Assembly (NCBI RefSeq): GCF_902832885.1
Contig: NZ_CADFDK010000010.1
Span: 62,001-126,000, forward strand
Reading direction: 5' to 3'
DNA length: 64,000 nt
DNA from: Burkholderia seminalis DSM 23518
Lineage (GTDB): Bacteria > Pseudomonadota > Gammaproteobacteria > Burkholderiales > Burkholderiaceae
The position numbers and the translations under genes are program-made. How positions within the stretch are numbered: the first letter of the stretch is position 1; every line of letters starts with the position of its first letter. Shown piece by piece: positions 44,429 through 55,830 of this stretch. The notes beneath the pieces were generated by a model, which searched no databases, was not told the origin of the DNA, and saw nothing but the letters and a program-made list of their open reading frames with translations.

Positions 44429-45382
44429 TCAGCGCAGCGCGTCGATCAGCTTCTCGAGCTTCACCGCGTCGGCGGCGAATACGCGGATGCCCTCCGCGAG
44501 CTTCTCGGTCGCCATCGCTTCGTCGTTCAGCTGGAAGCGGAACGACGCCTCGTCGATCGCGACGCGCTCGGACGGCTTGTCCTGCAGCGATTCCGGCGAC
44601 AGCTTGCGCGCGACCGTCTCGTTGCTGTCCTGCAGCTTCTGCAGCAAATCGGGACTGATGGTCAGCAGGTCGCAGCCGGCGAGTTCGGTGATCTGGCTCG
44701 TGGTGCGGAAGCTCGCGCCCATCACTTCGGTCTTGTAGCCGAACGTCTTGTAGTACGTGTAGATGCGGCGCACCGACTGCACGCCCGGATCGTTCGCGCC
44801 GCCGTCCTTCTCTTCGTTCCATTCCGCGCCGGCCTGTTTCTTGTACCAGTCGTAGATGCGGCCGACGAACGGCGAGATCAGTTGCGCGCCGGCTTCCGCG
44901 CACGCGGCGGCCTGCACGAGCGAGAAAAGCAGGGTCATGTTGCACTTGATCCCTTCCTTCTGCAGCACCTCGGCCGCGCGGATGCCTTCCCACGTCGATG
45001 CGAGCTTGATCAGGATGCGGTCGCGGCCGATGCCGGCTGCTTCGTACAGCTTGATGAGCTCGCGGCCCTTGTCGATCGAGCGTTGCGTGTCGAACGACAG
45101 GCGCGCGTCGACTTCGGTCGACACACGGCCCGGGATCAGCTTCAGGATCTCGGTGCCGAAGGCGATCAGCAGGCGGTCGATGATGAAATCGGTGCTTTCG
45201 TTGCGGTGATCGCGGACGGTTTTCTCGAGGATCGGCTTGTACGCATCCTTCTGGACGGCCTTCAGGATCAGCGACGGGTTCGTGGTCGCGTCCTGCGGCT
45301 TGTATTGCGCAAGCTGCTGGAAGTCGCCCGTGTCGGCGACGACGGTCGTGTACTGCTTCAGCTGGTCGAGTGCGGTAGTCAT
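44429..45382 (-). CDS. tal: Transaldolase
   Basis: A 317-aa TalB-type enzyme of the pentose phosphate pathway. Motifs: [37 protein letters not shown] (Schiff-base Lys in IKLAST), [21 protein letters not shown] and [12 protein letters not shown]. The start [10 protein letters not shown] at 45382 gives the standard length. Single gene, ends in a strong terminator. Confidence 0.96.
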   Translation of the reverse strand: MTTALDQLKQYTTVVADTGDFQQLAQYKPQDATTNPSLILKAVQKDAYKPILEKTVRDHRNESTDFIIDRLLIAFGTEILKLIPGRVSTEVDARLSFDTQRSIDKGRELIKLYEAAGIGRDRILIKLASTWEGIRAAEVLQKEGIKCNMTLLFSLVQAAACAEAGAQLISPFVGRIYDWYKKQAGAEWNEEKDGGANDPGVQSVRRIYTYYKTFGYKTEVMGASFRTTSQITELAGCDLLTISPDLLQKLQDSNETVARKLSPESLQDKPSERVAIDEASFRFQLNDEAMATEKLAEGIRVFAADAVKLEKLIDALR

Positions 45383-45551
45383 GGCGATTCGGAAGAAGGG
45401 CGCGGGGCGCCGGGTTCTCACGGGCCGCGCGAGCGCGGCGGCGAAGCGAAGCGGCGCGTGGCGCCGCTTCCGGATCCATCATTTTAGGCCCGATTCGTGT
45501 CGAGCACGTTTTGGCGTGCCCGAGGCACGCCGCGACAGGCCGTGAGCCGCG

Positions 45552-46763
45552 TCACGCGGGGCGCCGCGCGTTCAGGATCACCTGCGTGACGATCCCCGCG
45601 ACGAGCCCCCAGAACGCCGAGCCGATCGACAGCAGCGTGAGGCCCGACGCGGTGACCATGAACGTGACGAGCGCGGCCTCGCGCTGCTTCACGTCCTGCA
45701 TCGCGTTCGCGAGCCCGCTCATGATCGAGCCGAACAGCGCGAGCGCGGCGACCGATACCACGAGCGCCTTCGGCAGCGCCGCGAACAGCGCGGCGATCGT
45801 CGCGCCGAAGATGCCGGCGACCAGGTAGAACATGCCGCACCACACGGCGGCCGTGTAGCGCTTCGCGTGATCCTCGTGCGCTTCGGGGCCCGTACAGATC
45901 GCGGCCGTGATCGCCGCGAGGTTCACGCCGTGCGAGCCGAACGGCGCGAGCAGCAGCGACGCGAGGCCGGTCGTCGCGATCAGCGGCGACGACGGTGTCG
46001 GGTAGCCGTCCGCGCGCAGCACCGCGATGCCCGGCACGTTCTGCGACGCCATCGCGACGACGAACAGCGGAATGCCGATGCTGACGATCGACGCGATCGA
46101 GAGCGCGGGCATCGTGAACACCGGTTGCGCGAGCGCGATGTGGAAGCGGCTGAAGTCGAGCAGGCCGAGGCCGCCGGCCACCGCCGTGCCGACGATCAGC
46201 GTGGTCACGATCGCATAACGCGGCGCGAGCCGCTTGACGATCAGGTAGGTGAAGAACATCGCGAGCACGAGCGCGGTCTGGAACTGCGCGGCGCGAAAGA
46301 TCTCGATGCCGATCTCGAACAGGATGCCCGCGAGCAGCGCGGCGGCGATGCCGGCCGGAATCCGGCGCATCAGCGTGTCGAACAGGCCGCTCATGCCGAC
46401 GGCCGTCAGCAGCAGCGCGCACACGACGAACGCGCCGATCGCCTCGGCGTAGGGCACGCCGGGCAGCGACGCGATCAGCAGCGCGGCGCCGGGCGTCGAC
46501 CACGCGACGACGACGGGCGCGCGAAACCGCAGCGACAGGCCGATCGTCGTCAGCGCCATGCCGATCGACAGCGCCCAGATCCACGACGAGATCTGCGCAT
46601 CGGTGAGGTGGGCGGCGCGGCCGGCCTGGAACATCAGCACGAGCGAACTCGTGTAGCCGGTCATCATCGCGACGAAGCCGGCGACGAGTGCCGACACGGA
46701 CGTATCGGCGAAAAAGCGGCGGCCGCCGGCGCGGCTGGCGCTCGCGGTGGGCGAGGGATTCAT
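45552..46763 (-). CDS. BenE-family benzoate/H+ symporter
   Basis: A 403-aa membrane protein with about twelve hydrophobic segments and the BenE-like GFVAMMTGYTSSLVLMFQAG, WALSIGMALTTIGLSLRFR, AWSTPGAALLIASLPG and FGSHGVNLAAITAAICTGPEAH. The family imports benzoate and similar aromatic acids. No benzoate catabolic genes are nearby, so the substrate is uncertain. The next gene upstream (VWA) ends 58 nt away on the same strand. Confidence 0.85.
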   Translation of the reverse strand: MNPSPTASASRAGGRRFFADTSVSALVAGFVAMMTGYTSSLVLMFQAGRAAHLTDAQISSWIWALSIGMALTTIGLSLRFRAPVVVAWSTPGAALLIASLPGVPYAEAIGAFVVCALLLTAVGMSGLFDTLMRRIPAGIAAALLAGILFEIGIEIFRAAQFQTALVLAMFFTYLIVKRLAPRYAIVTTLIVGTAVAGGLGLLDFSRFHIALAQPVFTMPALSIASIVSIGIPLFVVAMASQNVPGIAVLRADGYPTPSSPLIATTGLASLLLAPFGSHGVNLAAITAAICTGPEAHEDHAKRYTAAVWCGMFYLVAGIFGATIAALFAALPKALVVSVAALALFGSIMSGLANAMQDVKQREAALVTFMVTASGLTLLSIGSAFWGLVAGIVTQVILNARRPA

Positions 46764-46821
46764 GCTATCTCCGGGGGAGGCCGCTCGGACGCGGCGCTTG
46801 TTTGGTGCGAGTGGGGTGGCG

Positions 46822-47997
46822 TTACTTGCTGAGTGCGCGCATCGCGGTTTCGAGGCCCGCGAGCGTGAGCGGATACATGCGATGGCCGAGCAGGTCGCGG
46901 ATCACCGCGACCGACTGCCGGTACTCCCATAGCCGCTCGGGCTCGGGGTTCAGCCATGCATGATGGGGGAACTGGTCGGCCAGCCGGCGCAGCCATACGG
47001 CGCCGGCCTCCGGGTTGTTGTATTCGACCGAGCCGCCGGGCTGCAGCACTTCGTACGGGCTCATCGTCGCGTCGCCGACGAAGATCAGCTTGTAGTCGGG
47101 CGTGAACTTGTGCAGCACGTCCCACGTCGCGGTGCGCTCCGAGTGGCGGCGGCGGTTGTTCTTCCACAGGTGGTCGTACACGCAGTTGTGGAAGTAGAAG
47201 AATTCGAGATGCTTGAATTCGGCCTTCGCGGCCGAGAACAGCTCTTCGGTGCGCTTGATGTGGTCGTCCATCGAGCCGCCGACGTCGAGCAGCATCAGCA
47301 CCTTCACGTTGTTGTGGCGCTCGGGCACCATCCGCAGGTCGAGCCAGCCCGCGTTCGCGGCCGTGCTGCGGATCGTGCCGGGCAGGTCGAGCTCTTCCGC
47401 CGCGCCTTCGCGCGCGAAGCGGCGCAGCCGCCGCAGCGCGACCTTGATGTTGCGCGTGCCGATCTCGACCGAATCGTCGTAGTCGCGATAGGCGCGTGCC
47501 TCCCACACCTTCACCGCGGTGCGGTTGCCGTTCGACGGGCCGCCGATACGCACGCCTTCGGGGTTGTAGCCGCCGTGCCCGAACGGCGACGTGCCGCCCG
47601 TGCCGATCCACTTGTTGCCGCCTTCGTGGCGTTCCTTCTGCTCGTCGAGCAGCGCCTTCAGCCGCTCCATCAGCTTGTCGAGCCCGCCCATCGCCTCGAT
47701 CTGCGCCTTTTCCTCCGGCGACAGCTCGCGCTCGAGGCGCTTCTCGAGCCAGTCGAGCGGAATGTCGAACGCCTCGGACGGCAGCGCGGACACGCCGTGG
47801 AAATACGCGCCGAACGCCTGGTCGAACTTGTCGAAATACTGCTCGTCCTTGACGAGCGTCATCCGCGCGAGGAAGTAGAACGCGTCGATCGACGGCGAGA
47901 TCAGCCCGGCCTTCAGCGATTCGAGCAGCGTCAGGTATTCCTTCACCGAGACGGGCAGCTTGGCTGCGCGCAGCGCGTAGAAGAAATTGAGCAGCAT
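46822..47997 (-). CDS. VWA (CoxE-like) domain protein
   Basis: A 391-aa protein. The C-terminal half is a von Willebrand A domain with a modified MIDAS motif LLDVGGSM (canonical DxSxS) and FVGDATMSPYEV. The N-terminal part is a helical region with PLDWLEKRLERELSPEEKAQIE. It is 25 nt downstream of a MoxR AAA+ gene on the same strand. VWA-MoxR pairs act as chaperone-like machines for metal cofactor or complex assembly; the client is not known. Confidence 0.87.
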   Translation of the reverse strand: MLLNFFYALRAAKLPVSVKEYLTLLESLKAGLISPSIDAFYFLARMTLVKDEQYFDKFDQAFGAYFHGVSALPSEAFDIPLDWLEKRLERELSPEEKAQIEAMGGLDKLMERLKALLDEQKERHEGGNKWIGTGGTSPFGHGGYNPEGVRIGGPSNGNRTAVKVWEARAYRDYDDSVEIGTRNIKVALRRLRRFAREGAAEELDLPGTIRSTAANAGWLDLRMVPERHNNVKVLMLLDVGGSMDDHIKRTEELFSAAKAEFKHLEFFYFHNCVYDHLWKNNRRRHSERTATWDVLHKFTPDYKLIFVGDATMSPYEVLQPGGSVEYNNPEAGAVWLRRLADQFPHHAWLNPEPERLWEYRQSVAVIRDLLGHRMYPLTLAGLETAMRALSK

Positions 47998-48022
47998 GGC
48001 CGGGCCTTCGCGGGTGAGTGGA

Positions 48023-48883
48023 TTACCGGTTGTGCCGGTTCATGTAGACGAGCCGTTCGAGCAGGCTCAGATCCTGCTCGTTCTTCAGCAGCGCGCCCGC
48101 GAGCGGCGGCACGATCTGCTTCGCGTCCGCGCCGCGCAGCGCGTCGGCCGGGATGTTCTCGGCGAGCAGCAGCTTGAGCCAGTCGAGCAGCTCGGACGTC
48201 GACGGCTTCTTCTTCAGGCCCGACACGCCGCGCAATTCGAAGAAACTCTCGAGCGCCGCGCGCAGCAGCTCCTCGCGGATGTCGGGAAAGTGCACCGCGA
48301 CGATCTTCTGCATCGTCGACGGGTCGGGAAACTGGATGTAGTGGAAGAAGCAGCGGCGCAGGAACGCGTCGGGCAGCTCCTTTTCGTTGTTCGACGTGAT
48401 GATCACGAGCGGGCGGTGCTTCGCGCGCACCGTCTCGCGCGTCTCGTACACGTGGAATTCCATCCGGTCGAGCTCGCGCAGCAGGTCGTTCGGGAATTCG
48501 ATGTCGGCCTTGTCGATCTCGTCGATCAGCAGCACGCTCGGATGCTCGGCGTCGAACGCCTGCCACAGCACGCCCTTCACGATGTAGTTCGAGATGTCCT
48601 TCACGCGCTCGTCGCCGAGCTGCGAATCGCGCAGCCGCGACACCGCGTCGTATTCGTACAGGCCCTGCTGCGCCTTGGTGGTCGACTTGATGTGCCACTG
48701 CAGCAGCGGCATGTCGAGCGCGGCGGCCACTTCCTCGGCGAGCATGGTCTTGCCGGTGCCGGGCTCGCCCTTGATCAGCAGCGGGCGTTGCAGCGTCAGC
48801 GCGGCATTGACCGCGAGCTTCAGATCGTCGGTGGCGACGTAGTGCGAGGACCCTTCGAAACGCATGGCGGCGCTCTTCTTCAT
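48023..48883 (-). CDS. MoxR-family AAA+ ATPase
   Basis: A protein of about 286 aa (280 from the ATG at 48865). Walker A GEPGTGKTM, Walker B SVLLIDEIDKAD, sensor motifs VIITSNNEKELPDAFLRRCFFHYIQFP. This is the standard MoxR layout with a C-terminal helical lid. Together with the VWA gene 25 nt after it, it forms a conserved two-gene unit. The start is between 48883 (MKKSAAMRF) and 48865; a TATACT box lies about 25 nt upstream. Confidence 0.92.
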   Translation of the reverse strand: MKKSAAMRFEGSSHYVATDDLKLAVNAALTLQRPLLIKGEPGTGKTMLAEEVAAALDMPLLQWHIKSTTKAQQGLYEYDAVSRLRDSQLGDERVKDISNYIVKGVLWQAFDAEHPSVLLIDEIDKADIEFPNDLLRELDRMEFHVYETRETVRAKHRPLVIITSNNEKELPDAFLRRCFFHYIQFPDPSTMQKIVAVHFPDIREELLRAALESFFELRGVSGLKKKPSTSELLDWLKLLLAENIPADALRGADAKQIVPPLAGALLKNEQDLSLLERLVYMNRHNR

Positions 48884-49109
48884 CGGGAAAAAAACCCAGT
48901 ATAAGTCAGAAGGGCTGTCCGGTTGGGCCGCGCCCGCGTATCGTTGCGGGGCTGTGGCGGGGCGAACGGGGGCGCCGTATGGACGCGTTCCCTGCCGACG
49001 CGGTACAATCTGGCCGTTTTTTTTGGCCTGCGTGGCGACCGACAAGCAAAACGGCGCGGGCCGTTGCCGCTTCGGCGCCAGTTTCCCCTCAAGCTAGGTT
49101 ACAAGAGCT

Positions 49110-49469
49110 ATGAACAAATTCGTCGGCAAACACGTCGTTGTCGCAGCGCTCGTGGCGCTCGCGGGCAGCGCGCAGGCGGCCGGTGTGGTCGGCAACCCGA
49201 AGGACGGGGCGAGCAAGGCCGCCATGTGTATCGGTTGCCACGGCATCCAGGACTACCGCGCGGCGTATCCGGAGGTCTACCGGGTGCCTGTCCTGGGCGG
49301 CCAGAACCAGCAATACCTCGAGAACGCGCTGAAGGCCTACCGCAAGAAGGATCGTCACTTCCCGTCGATGAATGCGATCGCCGGTTCGCTGACGGACCAG
49401 GACATCGCGGATCTGGCGGCCTACTACGCCGCCCAGAAGGCCGACACGAAGGACAATCCCTACAAGTAA
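49110..49469 (+). CDS. Periplasmic cytochrome c (single heme)
   Basis: A 119-aa exported protein: signal peptide about residues 1-24 (cut after AQAA), heme motif CIGCH, distal Met in FPSMNAIAGSLTD. Class I cytochrome like those that feed terminal oxidases. Followed 41 nt later by a second cytochrome of the same size; probably one unit. Confidence 0.92.
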   Translation: MNKFVGKHVVVAALVALAGSAQAAGVVGNPKDGASKAAMCIGCHGIQDYRAAYPEVYRVPVLGGQNQQYLENALKAYRKKDRHFPSMNAIAGSLTDQDIADLAAYYAAQKADTKDNPYK

Positions 49470-49509
49470 AGCGCGCGCCGCCGATCTTCCCGGCGGGACA
49501 GGAGCATTC

Positions 49510-49869
49510 ATGAACAACGCATTCAAGACGGCGGCGGTTGCACTGGCGGCCGGCCTCGCGATCGGTACCGCGCACGCAGCGGATATCTCGAAGGGCAAGG
49601 AACTGGTCGAGTCGCACAACTGCGCGGCCTGCCACGGCGCGCAGCTGAACAAGCCGATCAACGCCGAATATCCGCGCCTGGCCGGCCAGCACGCCGACTA
49701 CCTCGTGTGGTCGATGCGCCAGTACCAGATGGGGCTGACGAACCCGCTGCTCGGCCGCAACAACGCGATCATGCAGGCCCAGGTGCAGAACCTGTCGGTC
49801 AGCGACATGAAGGACATCGCGGCCTACATCGAGTCGCTGAAGGAAACCGACCTCGTGTTCAAGAAGTAA
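49510..49869 (+). CDS. Periplasmic cytochrome c (single heme), second copy
   Basis: A 119-aa exported protein: signal peptide about residues 1-24 (cut after AHAA), heme motif CAACH, Met in AIMQAQVQNLSVSD. Tandem with the previous gene; the two copies share length and layout but differ in sequence. CAGGAG before the ATG. Ends in a terminator. Confidence 0.92.
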   Translation: MNNAFKTAAVALAAGLAIGTAHAADISKGKELVESHNCAACHGAQLNKPINAEYPRLAGQHADYLVWSMRQYQMGLTNPLLGRNNAIMQAQVQNLSVSDMKDIAAYIESLKETDLVFKK

Positions 49870-49902
49870 GCGTGCCGGGCCTCGGCGGCCCGCGCAGCAA
49901 GC

Positions 49903-49930
49903 ATGCCCCGCTTCGGCGGGGTATTTTTTT
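49903..49930 (+). terminator. Intrinsic terminator after cytochrome pair
   Basis: ATGCCCCGC and GCGGGGTAT form a stem around TTCG followed by TTTTTTT. Confidence 0.9.
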
Positions 49931-49956
49931 GTCCGCGATCGGGCCGGTCCCGGCGC

Positions 49957-50391
49957 TCAGTCGCGGGACGCGCGGCGCAGGATGCGCTGCAGGTACGCGT
50001 CGGTATCGGGCGGCGTGTTCGTGCGCTGCGCTTCCCAGATCGTCTCGCCGAGGCATTCCATGATCGCGTGTTGCGCGTCGTGGGTCGAGTCGAGCTTCGC
50101 GGCCAGCTTGTCGTGCGCGGCGCGGATGCCGGGCGGCTGGTCGATCGACAACTGCTCGCTGATCGCGAGGTGCATCGACAGGTGCAGGAACGGGTTCGTC
50201 CGGCCTTCCTCGGGCGTGTAGTTGCGCGCGGCCGCGCCGTCGGCGTCGGCGAGTTCGTCGTGGTATTCGGGATGCTCGACGATCCAGTCGGCGGCCATCG
50301 CTTCCAGCGGCGTCAGGATCTCGCCCGCGCGCTGCTTGCGCCAGGTCTCGGTGAAAAAGCGACGCACGTCGTCGCGACTTGGATTGAACAT
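49957..50391 (-). CDS. DUF1841 protein
   Basis: A 144-aa protein matching DUF1841: MFNPSRDDVRRFFTETWRKQ, PLEAMAADWIVEHPEYH, NPFLHLSMHLAISEQLSIDQPPGI, and AQHAIMECLGETIWEAQR. Conserved in betaproteobacteria and gammaproteobacteria; helical, cytoplasmic, of unknown function. The start at 50391 gives the family's N-terminus. Convergent with the cytochrome pair. Confidence 0.9.
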   Translation of the reverse strand: MFNPSRDDVRRFFTETWRKQRAGEILTPLEAMAADWIVEHPEYHDELADADGAAARNYTPEEGRTNPFLHLSMHLAISEQLSIDQPPGIRAAHDKLAAKLDSTHDAQHAIMECLGETIWEAQRTNTPPDTDAYLQRILRRASRD

Positions 50392-50601
50392 GGTGGGGAA
50401 ACGTCGTGATTCGGGCGGCCTCATGCCGCGTCGGGCATTGTACGCCGGGTCGGCGGACGGCGCTGGCGGCGCGGCGGTGCCGCCAGCACCGGTCGCGGCT
50501 GCCCCGCGCGGCGCGGCGGGCAAGCGCGGGCTAGGCGGGCGGCCGCCGCGCCGCTACACTCCGACGGTTCCCGCCCCGGCGCCTCGCTCGCCCGTTTCAT
50601 C

Positions 50602-51531
50602 ATGACCGCCACCGCCCGCCCGTCGTCCGCCGCCCTGCAGGGCGCGCTTTATGTCGCGCTGTCCGCGGCCGCGTTCGGCGCGATGGCGATTTTCGGCCGC
50701 TACGCGTATGCGGCCGGTGTCGACGTGCTCGGGCTGCTGATCGTGCGCTTCGCGATCGGCGGCGCGGTGCTGGCCGCGATCGCGCGACATCGTCGCGTCG
50801 CCTGGCCGCGCGGACGCGCGCTCGTGCCGCTCGTCGCGATGGGCGCGCTCGGCTACGTCGGGCAGTCGTTCTGCTATTTCAGCGCGCTGCAGCACGCGCA
50901 GGCGAGCCTCGTCGCGCTGCTGCTGTACCTGTATCCGGCGTTCGTCACGCTGCTGGCCGCGTGGTGGCTGGGCGAGCGCCTGACGCGCGCGAAGGCCGTC
51001 GCGCTCGTGCTGTGCGTCGCGGGTTCCGCGCTGATGGTCGGCGGCGGGCATGGCGAGCCGCTCGGGATCGCGCTCGCGCTGGCGGCCGCGGTGATCTATT
51101 CGCTGTACATCGTCGGCGGCACGAAGGCGACGCGCGGCGTCGATCCGCTCGCGACGACGGCGATCATCTGCCTGTCGGCGACCGCCACGCTCGTGGTGAT
51201 CGCCGTCGTGCGGACCGCCGCGTTCAGCGCGCCACCGCGCTGGCCCGCGACGAGCGGCGGCTGGGCGGCGATGCTCGCGATCGCGCTGGTGTCGACGGTC
51301 GCGGCCATGCTCGCGTTCTTCTCCGGGCTCGAACGGCTCGGGGCCGCGCGGACGTCGATGCTGTCGACGCTCGAGCCGGTCGTGACGGTCGCGCTCGCGG
51401 CGCTGCTGTTCGGGGAAGCGTTGTCGCCGCTGCAGTGGGCGGGCGGCGTCGCGATTCTGGCGGCGGTGCTGGCGCTCGTGCGCGCAGGCGGCGCGGCCGC
51501 CGACGATGCGACCGCGACGTCGAACGCGTAG
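50602..51531 (+). CDS. EamA/DMT-family transporter
   Basis: A 309-aa protein with two EamA repeats and about ten membrane segments (LYVALSAAAFGAMAIFGRYA; second repeat SMLSTLEPVVTVALAALLFGEAL). Metabolite exporter of unknown substrate. Convergent with nth. The 210 nt between this gene and DUF1841 have no gene. Confidence 0.85.
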   Translation: MTATARPSSAALQGALYVALSAAAFGAMAIFGRYAYAAGVDVLGLLIVRFAIGGAVLAAIARHRRVAWPRGRALVPLVAMGALGYVGQSFCYFSALQHAQASLVALLLYLYPAFVTLLAAWWLGERLTRAKAVALVLCVAGSALMVGGGHGEPLGIALALAAAVIYSLYIVGGTKATRGVDPLATTAIICLSATATLVVIAVVRTAAFSAPPRWPATSGGWAAMLAIALVSTVAAMLAFFSGLERLGAARTSMLSTLEPVVTVALAALLFGEALSPLQWAGGVAILAAVLALVRAGGAAADDATATSNA

Positions 51532-51611
51532 TCGGGGAGGGGCGCGACGCGGGCGCCGCGTCGGCGCCTGCGGTGCCGGCCCGCATCGCGTGTCGCCGGC
51601 GGGCCTGACGC

Positions 51612-52256
51612 TTACTCGTTGGGCGGCGGCGTCTTCGGCCGGAATTCGCACAACGGCTCGATCGCGCAGTGCCAGCATTCGGGCTTGCGGGCCTTGCACA
51701 CATAGCGCCCGTGCAGGATCAGCCAGTGATGCGCGTCCTGCAGGAATTCCTTCGGCGTGAACTTCTCGAGTGCGGTCTCGACGGCCCGCACGTCCTTGCC
51801 CGGCGCGAGCCCCGTGCGGTTCGCGACGCGGAAGATGTGCGTGTCGACCGCGATCGTCGGCTGGCCGAACGCGGTGTTCAGCACGACGTTCGCGGTCTTG
51901 CGGCCGACGCCCGGCAAGCCTTCGAGCGCTTCGCGATCGGCCGGCACCTCACCGTCGTAGCGCTCGAGCAGGATCCGGCTCGTCGCGACCACGTTCTTCG
52001 CCTTGGTCCGGTACAGGCCGATCGTCTTGATGTACTCGGTGACGCCTTCCTCGCCAAGCGCGACGATTTGTCGCGGGGTGTTCGCGACCGGGAACATCTT
52101 CCGCATCGCCTTGTTGACCGACACGTCGGTCGCCTGCGCGGACAGCATCACGGCGATCAGCAACTCGAACGGCGTCGAGTATTCGAGTTCGGTGGTGGGA
52201 TGCGGATTGAGGCTCTGCAGCGTTTCGTAGATCGCGCGTCGTTTGCTGGCGTTCAT
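51612..52256 (-). CDS. nth: Endonuclease III
   Basis: A 214-aa DNA glycosylase/AP lyase for oxidised pyrimidines. Helix-hairpin-helix [15 protein letters not shown] with the catalytic Lys, [11 protein letters not shown] with the catalytic Asp, and the C-terminal 4Fe-4S ligand set C-x6-C-x2-C-x5-C ([17 protein letters not shown]). Its ATG overlaps the rsxB stop (ATGA), so the two are translationally coupled. Confidence 0.95.
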   Translation of the reverse strand: MNASKRRAIYETLQSLNPHPTTELEYSTPFELLIAVMLSAQATDVSVNKAMRKMFPVANTPRQIVALGEEGVTEYIKTIGLYRTKAKNVVATSRILLERYDGEVPADREALEGLPGVGRKTANVVLNTAFGQPTIAVDTHIFRVANRTGLAPGKDVRAVETALEKFTPKEFLQDAHHWLILHGRYVCKARKPECWHCAIEPLCEFRPKTPPPNE

Positions 52257-53158
52257 GGGGCGTTCTGGTCGGGCGGCGCGGATGGGCTGCCTGGGTCGTC
52301 ATTGCCTGCGTCGTTCGGTTGATCGTTGCCGCTTGCCGCCGCGGCGTCGGCGTCGGCGTCGCGCCGCGCCTGCTGTTCGGCGAGCCGTTTGCGGCGCGCC
52401 TCGGCCGCGTCGATCTGGGCCTGGACGGCTGCGCTCACGCCTTCGGTGTTCTTCGGCCCGGCGCCTTGCCCGGACAGTTCTTCCTTCTTCTTGCGCGCGC
52501 GTTCGAGCGCGGCGGCGATGATCGCGCGTTTCTTCGCTTCGGCGTCGTCGGCGGCCGGGGCGTCCGGCGGGGCCGCCGGGTGGGGGCCCGCGGCCGGCTT
52601 CGCGACACTGGCCGCGCGGCGGGCGGCGGCGCGGGCCTCGGCGGCTTCGCGTTCGCGGCGCTGGCGTGCGAGCCGCAGGTCGTGGCGTTCGCGCGCGGCG
52701 TCGGCCTGCTCCTGCGACCACGCATCCCAGCCGGTGCGCTCGCCCGTCACGGGCAGCATCGCGATGCAGTCGACCGGGCACGGCGGCACGCACAGATCGC
52801 AACCGGTGCACTGCGCTTCGATGATCGTGTGCATCTGCTTCGGCGCGCCGACGATCGCGTCGACCGGGCACGCCTGCATGCACAGCGTGCAACCGATGCA
52901 CAGGCTTTCGTCGATGAAGGCGACCGCGCGCGGATGTTCGCTGCCATTGACGGGATTCAGCGGAATCACCGGCTTGCCGAGCAGGCCCGCGAGGCGCGCG
53001 ATGCCTTCGGCGCCGCCGGGCGGGCACTGGTTGTAGTTCGCGTCGCCGGCGGCGATCGCCTCGGCGTACGGACGGCAGCCGTTATAGCCGCACTTCGTGC
53101 ATTGCGTCTGGGGCAGCAGATCTTCGATGCGATCCGCGAGGGTTTTGGAATCGGTCAC
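52253..53158 (-). CDS. rsxB: Electron transport ferredoxin RsxB/RnfB-like
   Basis: A 301-aa iron-sulfur protein, GTG start at 53158. Residues 10-50 form the RnfB-type 4Fe-4S domain ([26 protein letters not shown]); residues 80-135 hold two ferredoxin clusters ([28 protein letters not shown]). The last 150 residues are charged and Ala-rich. There is no N-terminal membrane anchor and no other rnf/rsx gene here, the stand-alone form seen in betaproteobacteria. Coupled to nth. Confidence 0.9.
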   Translation of the reverse strand: MTDSKTLADRIEDLLPQTQCTKCGYNGCRPYAEAIAAGDANYNQCPPGGAEGIARLAGLLGKPVIPLNPVNGSEHPRAVAFIDESLCIGCTLCMQACPVDAIVGAPKQMHTIIEAQCTGCDLCVPPCPVDCIAMLPVTGERTGWDAWSQEQADAARERHDLRLARQRREREAAEARAAARRAASVAKPAAGPHPAAPPDAPAADDAEAKKRAIIAAALERARKKKEELSGQGAGPKNTEGVSAAVQAQIDAAEARRKRLAEQQARRDADADAAAASGNDQPNDAGNDDPGSPSAPPDQNAP

Positions 53159-53410
53159 GGTGACAACGGGCGCAGCAGCGCCGAATGGCTCTCGGCCGTG
53201 CGGGGCGCGGCCGGAAAGGTTTGCCAAAGCTCGATTATCGCCGATTTCCCGCATTGCGCTGGACGCCGTCTGTGCGCATAATCGAACCGCTTTTTTGCAG
53301 GGGCTCAGCAGGAGGGCGGCCGCACGCGGCGCGCCCGTTCCAGGGCGGCCGGCGCCGAGGCGGTGGGGGTGCCGGTCCGGATCAAGCGGCTCACATAGCA
53401 AAACGCCACC

Positions 53411-54043
53411 ATGAATCAGCCAAAAATCAAAAGAGATCCTGAAGGTACGCGCCGCCGCATCTTGATGGCGGCCGCCGAAGAGTTCGCGAGTGGAGGGCTG
53501 TTCGGCGCACGCGTCGACCAGATTGCGCGCCGGGCCGAAACCAACGAGCGCATGCTCTATTACTACTTCGGCAGCAAGGAACAGCTGTTCACGGCCGTGC
53601 TCGAACACGCGTTCTCCGCGCTGACCGAGGCCGAGCGCGTGCTCGATCTCGACGGCGTCGCGCCGGTCGAAGCCGTCACGCGGCTCGCGCATTTCGTTTG
53701 GGACTACTACCGCGACCATCCGGAGCTGCTCAGGCTCATCAACAACGAGAACCTGCACGAAGCGCGCTACCTGCACAAGTCGACGCGGATCCGCGAGATG
53801 ATGTCGCCGATCGTCGCGAAGCTCGGCAACGTGCTGATGCGCGGCCAGAAGGCCGGGCTGTTCCGCGGCGACGTCGATCCGCTGCGCTTCTACGTGACGC
53901 TGTCGGGGCTCGGTTACTACATCGTGTCGAACCGCTTCACGCTCGCCGCGACGCTCGGTCGCGACTTCACCGATACCGACGAGCGCGCGGAGATGGTCCG
54001 GATGAACACCGAGGTGCTGCTCGCGTACCTGCTGCGGCGCTGA
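53411..54043 (+). CDS. TetR/AcrR-family regulator
   Basis: A 210-aa regulator. N-terminal helix-turn-helix [45 protein letters not shown]. The C-terminal domain resembles the TetR_C_33-type ([18 protein letters not shown]). Target genes are unknown. It is separate from its neighbours and faces the phaZ terminator. The 252 nt before it, up to rsxB, are GC-rich without a gene. Confidence 0.88.
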   Translation: MNQPKIKRDPEGTRRRILMAAAEEFASGGLFGARVDQIARRAETNERMLYYYFGSKEQLFTAVLEHAFSALTEAERVLDLDGVAPVEAVTRLAHFVWDYYRDHPELLRLINNENLHEARYLHKSTRIREMMSPIVAKLGNVLMRGQKAGLFRGDVDPLRFYVTLSGLGYYIVSNRFTLAATLGRDFTDTDERAEMVRMNTEVLLAYLLRR

Positions 54044-54071
54044 CGCGCCGGCGAGCGGGCGCCGCATGTAA

Positions 54072-54105
54072 AAACGCCGCCGTGCGCAGGCAACGGCGGC
54101 GTTTT
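54072..54105. terminator. Bidirectional terminator between TetR and phaZ genes
   Basis: AACGCCGCCGT and ACGGCGGCGTT pair over 11 bp with a 9-nt loop, with A-run before and T-run after, so it can serve both convergent genes. Confidence 0.9.
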
Positions 54106-54124
54106 TGCGTCGGAACGCAGCGCG

Positions 54125-55597
<1,473 letters not shown>

Positions 55598-55830
55598 GCA
55601 GACTACTCCCGCGTGGGGGACGGAGCGCAAGGGCGGCGTGGGGCGTCGCGGCGTGCCGTGTGGGTCAGCGGCCGGCCATATTGCAGTGCGGCCGGACAAT
55701 CGCGTCGATCATATCGGACAACGATGGGTGGTGCAATGCAACATTTCCCCGATTTTTCATCAAAATTTTGCGATTTGACGATCTCTGACCAAGCCGCCCG
55801 CGCCGCCGCCCGACACCCCGCCAACGTCCG

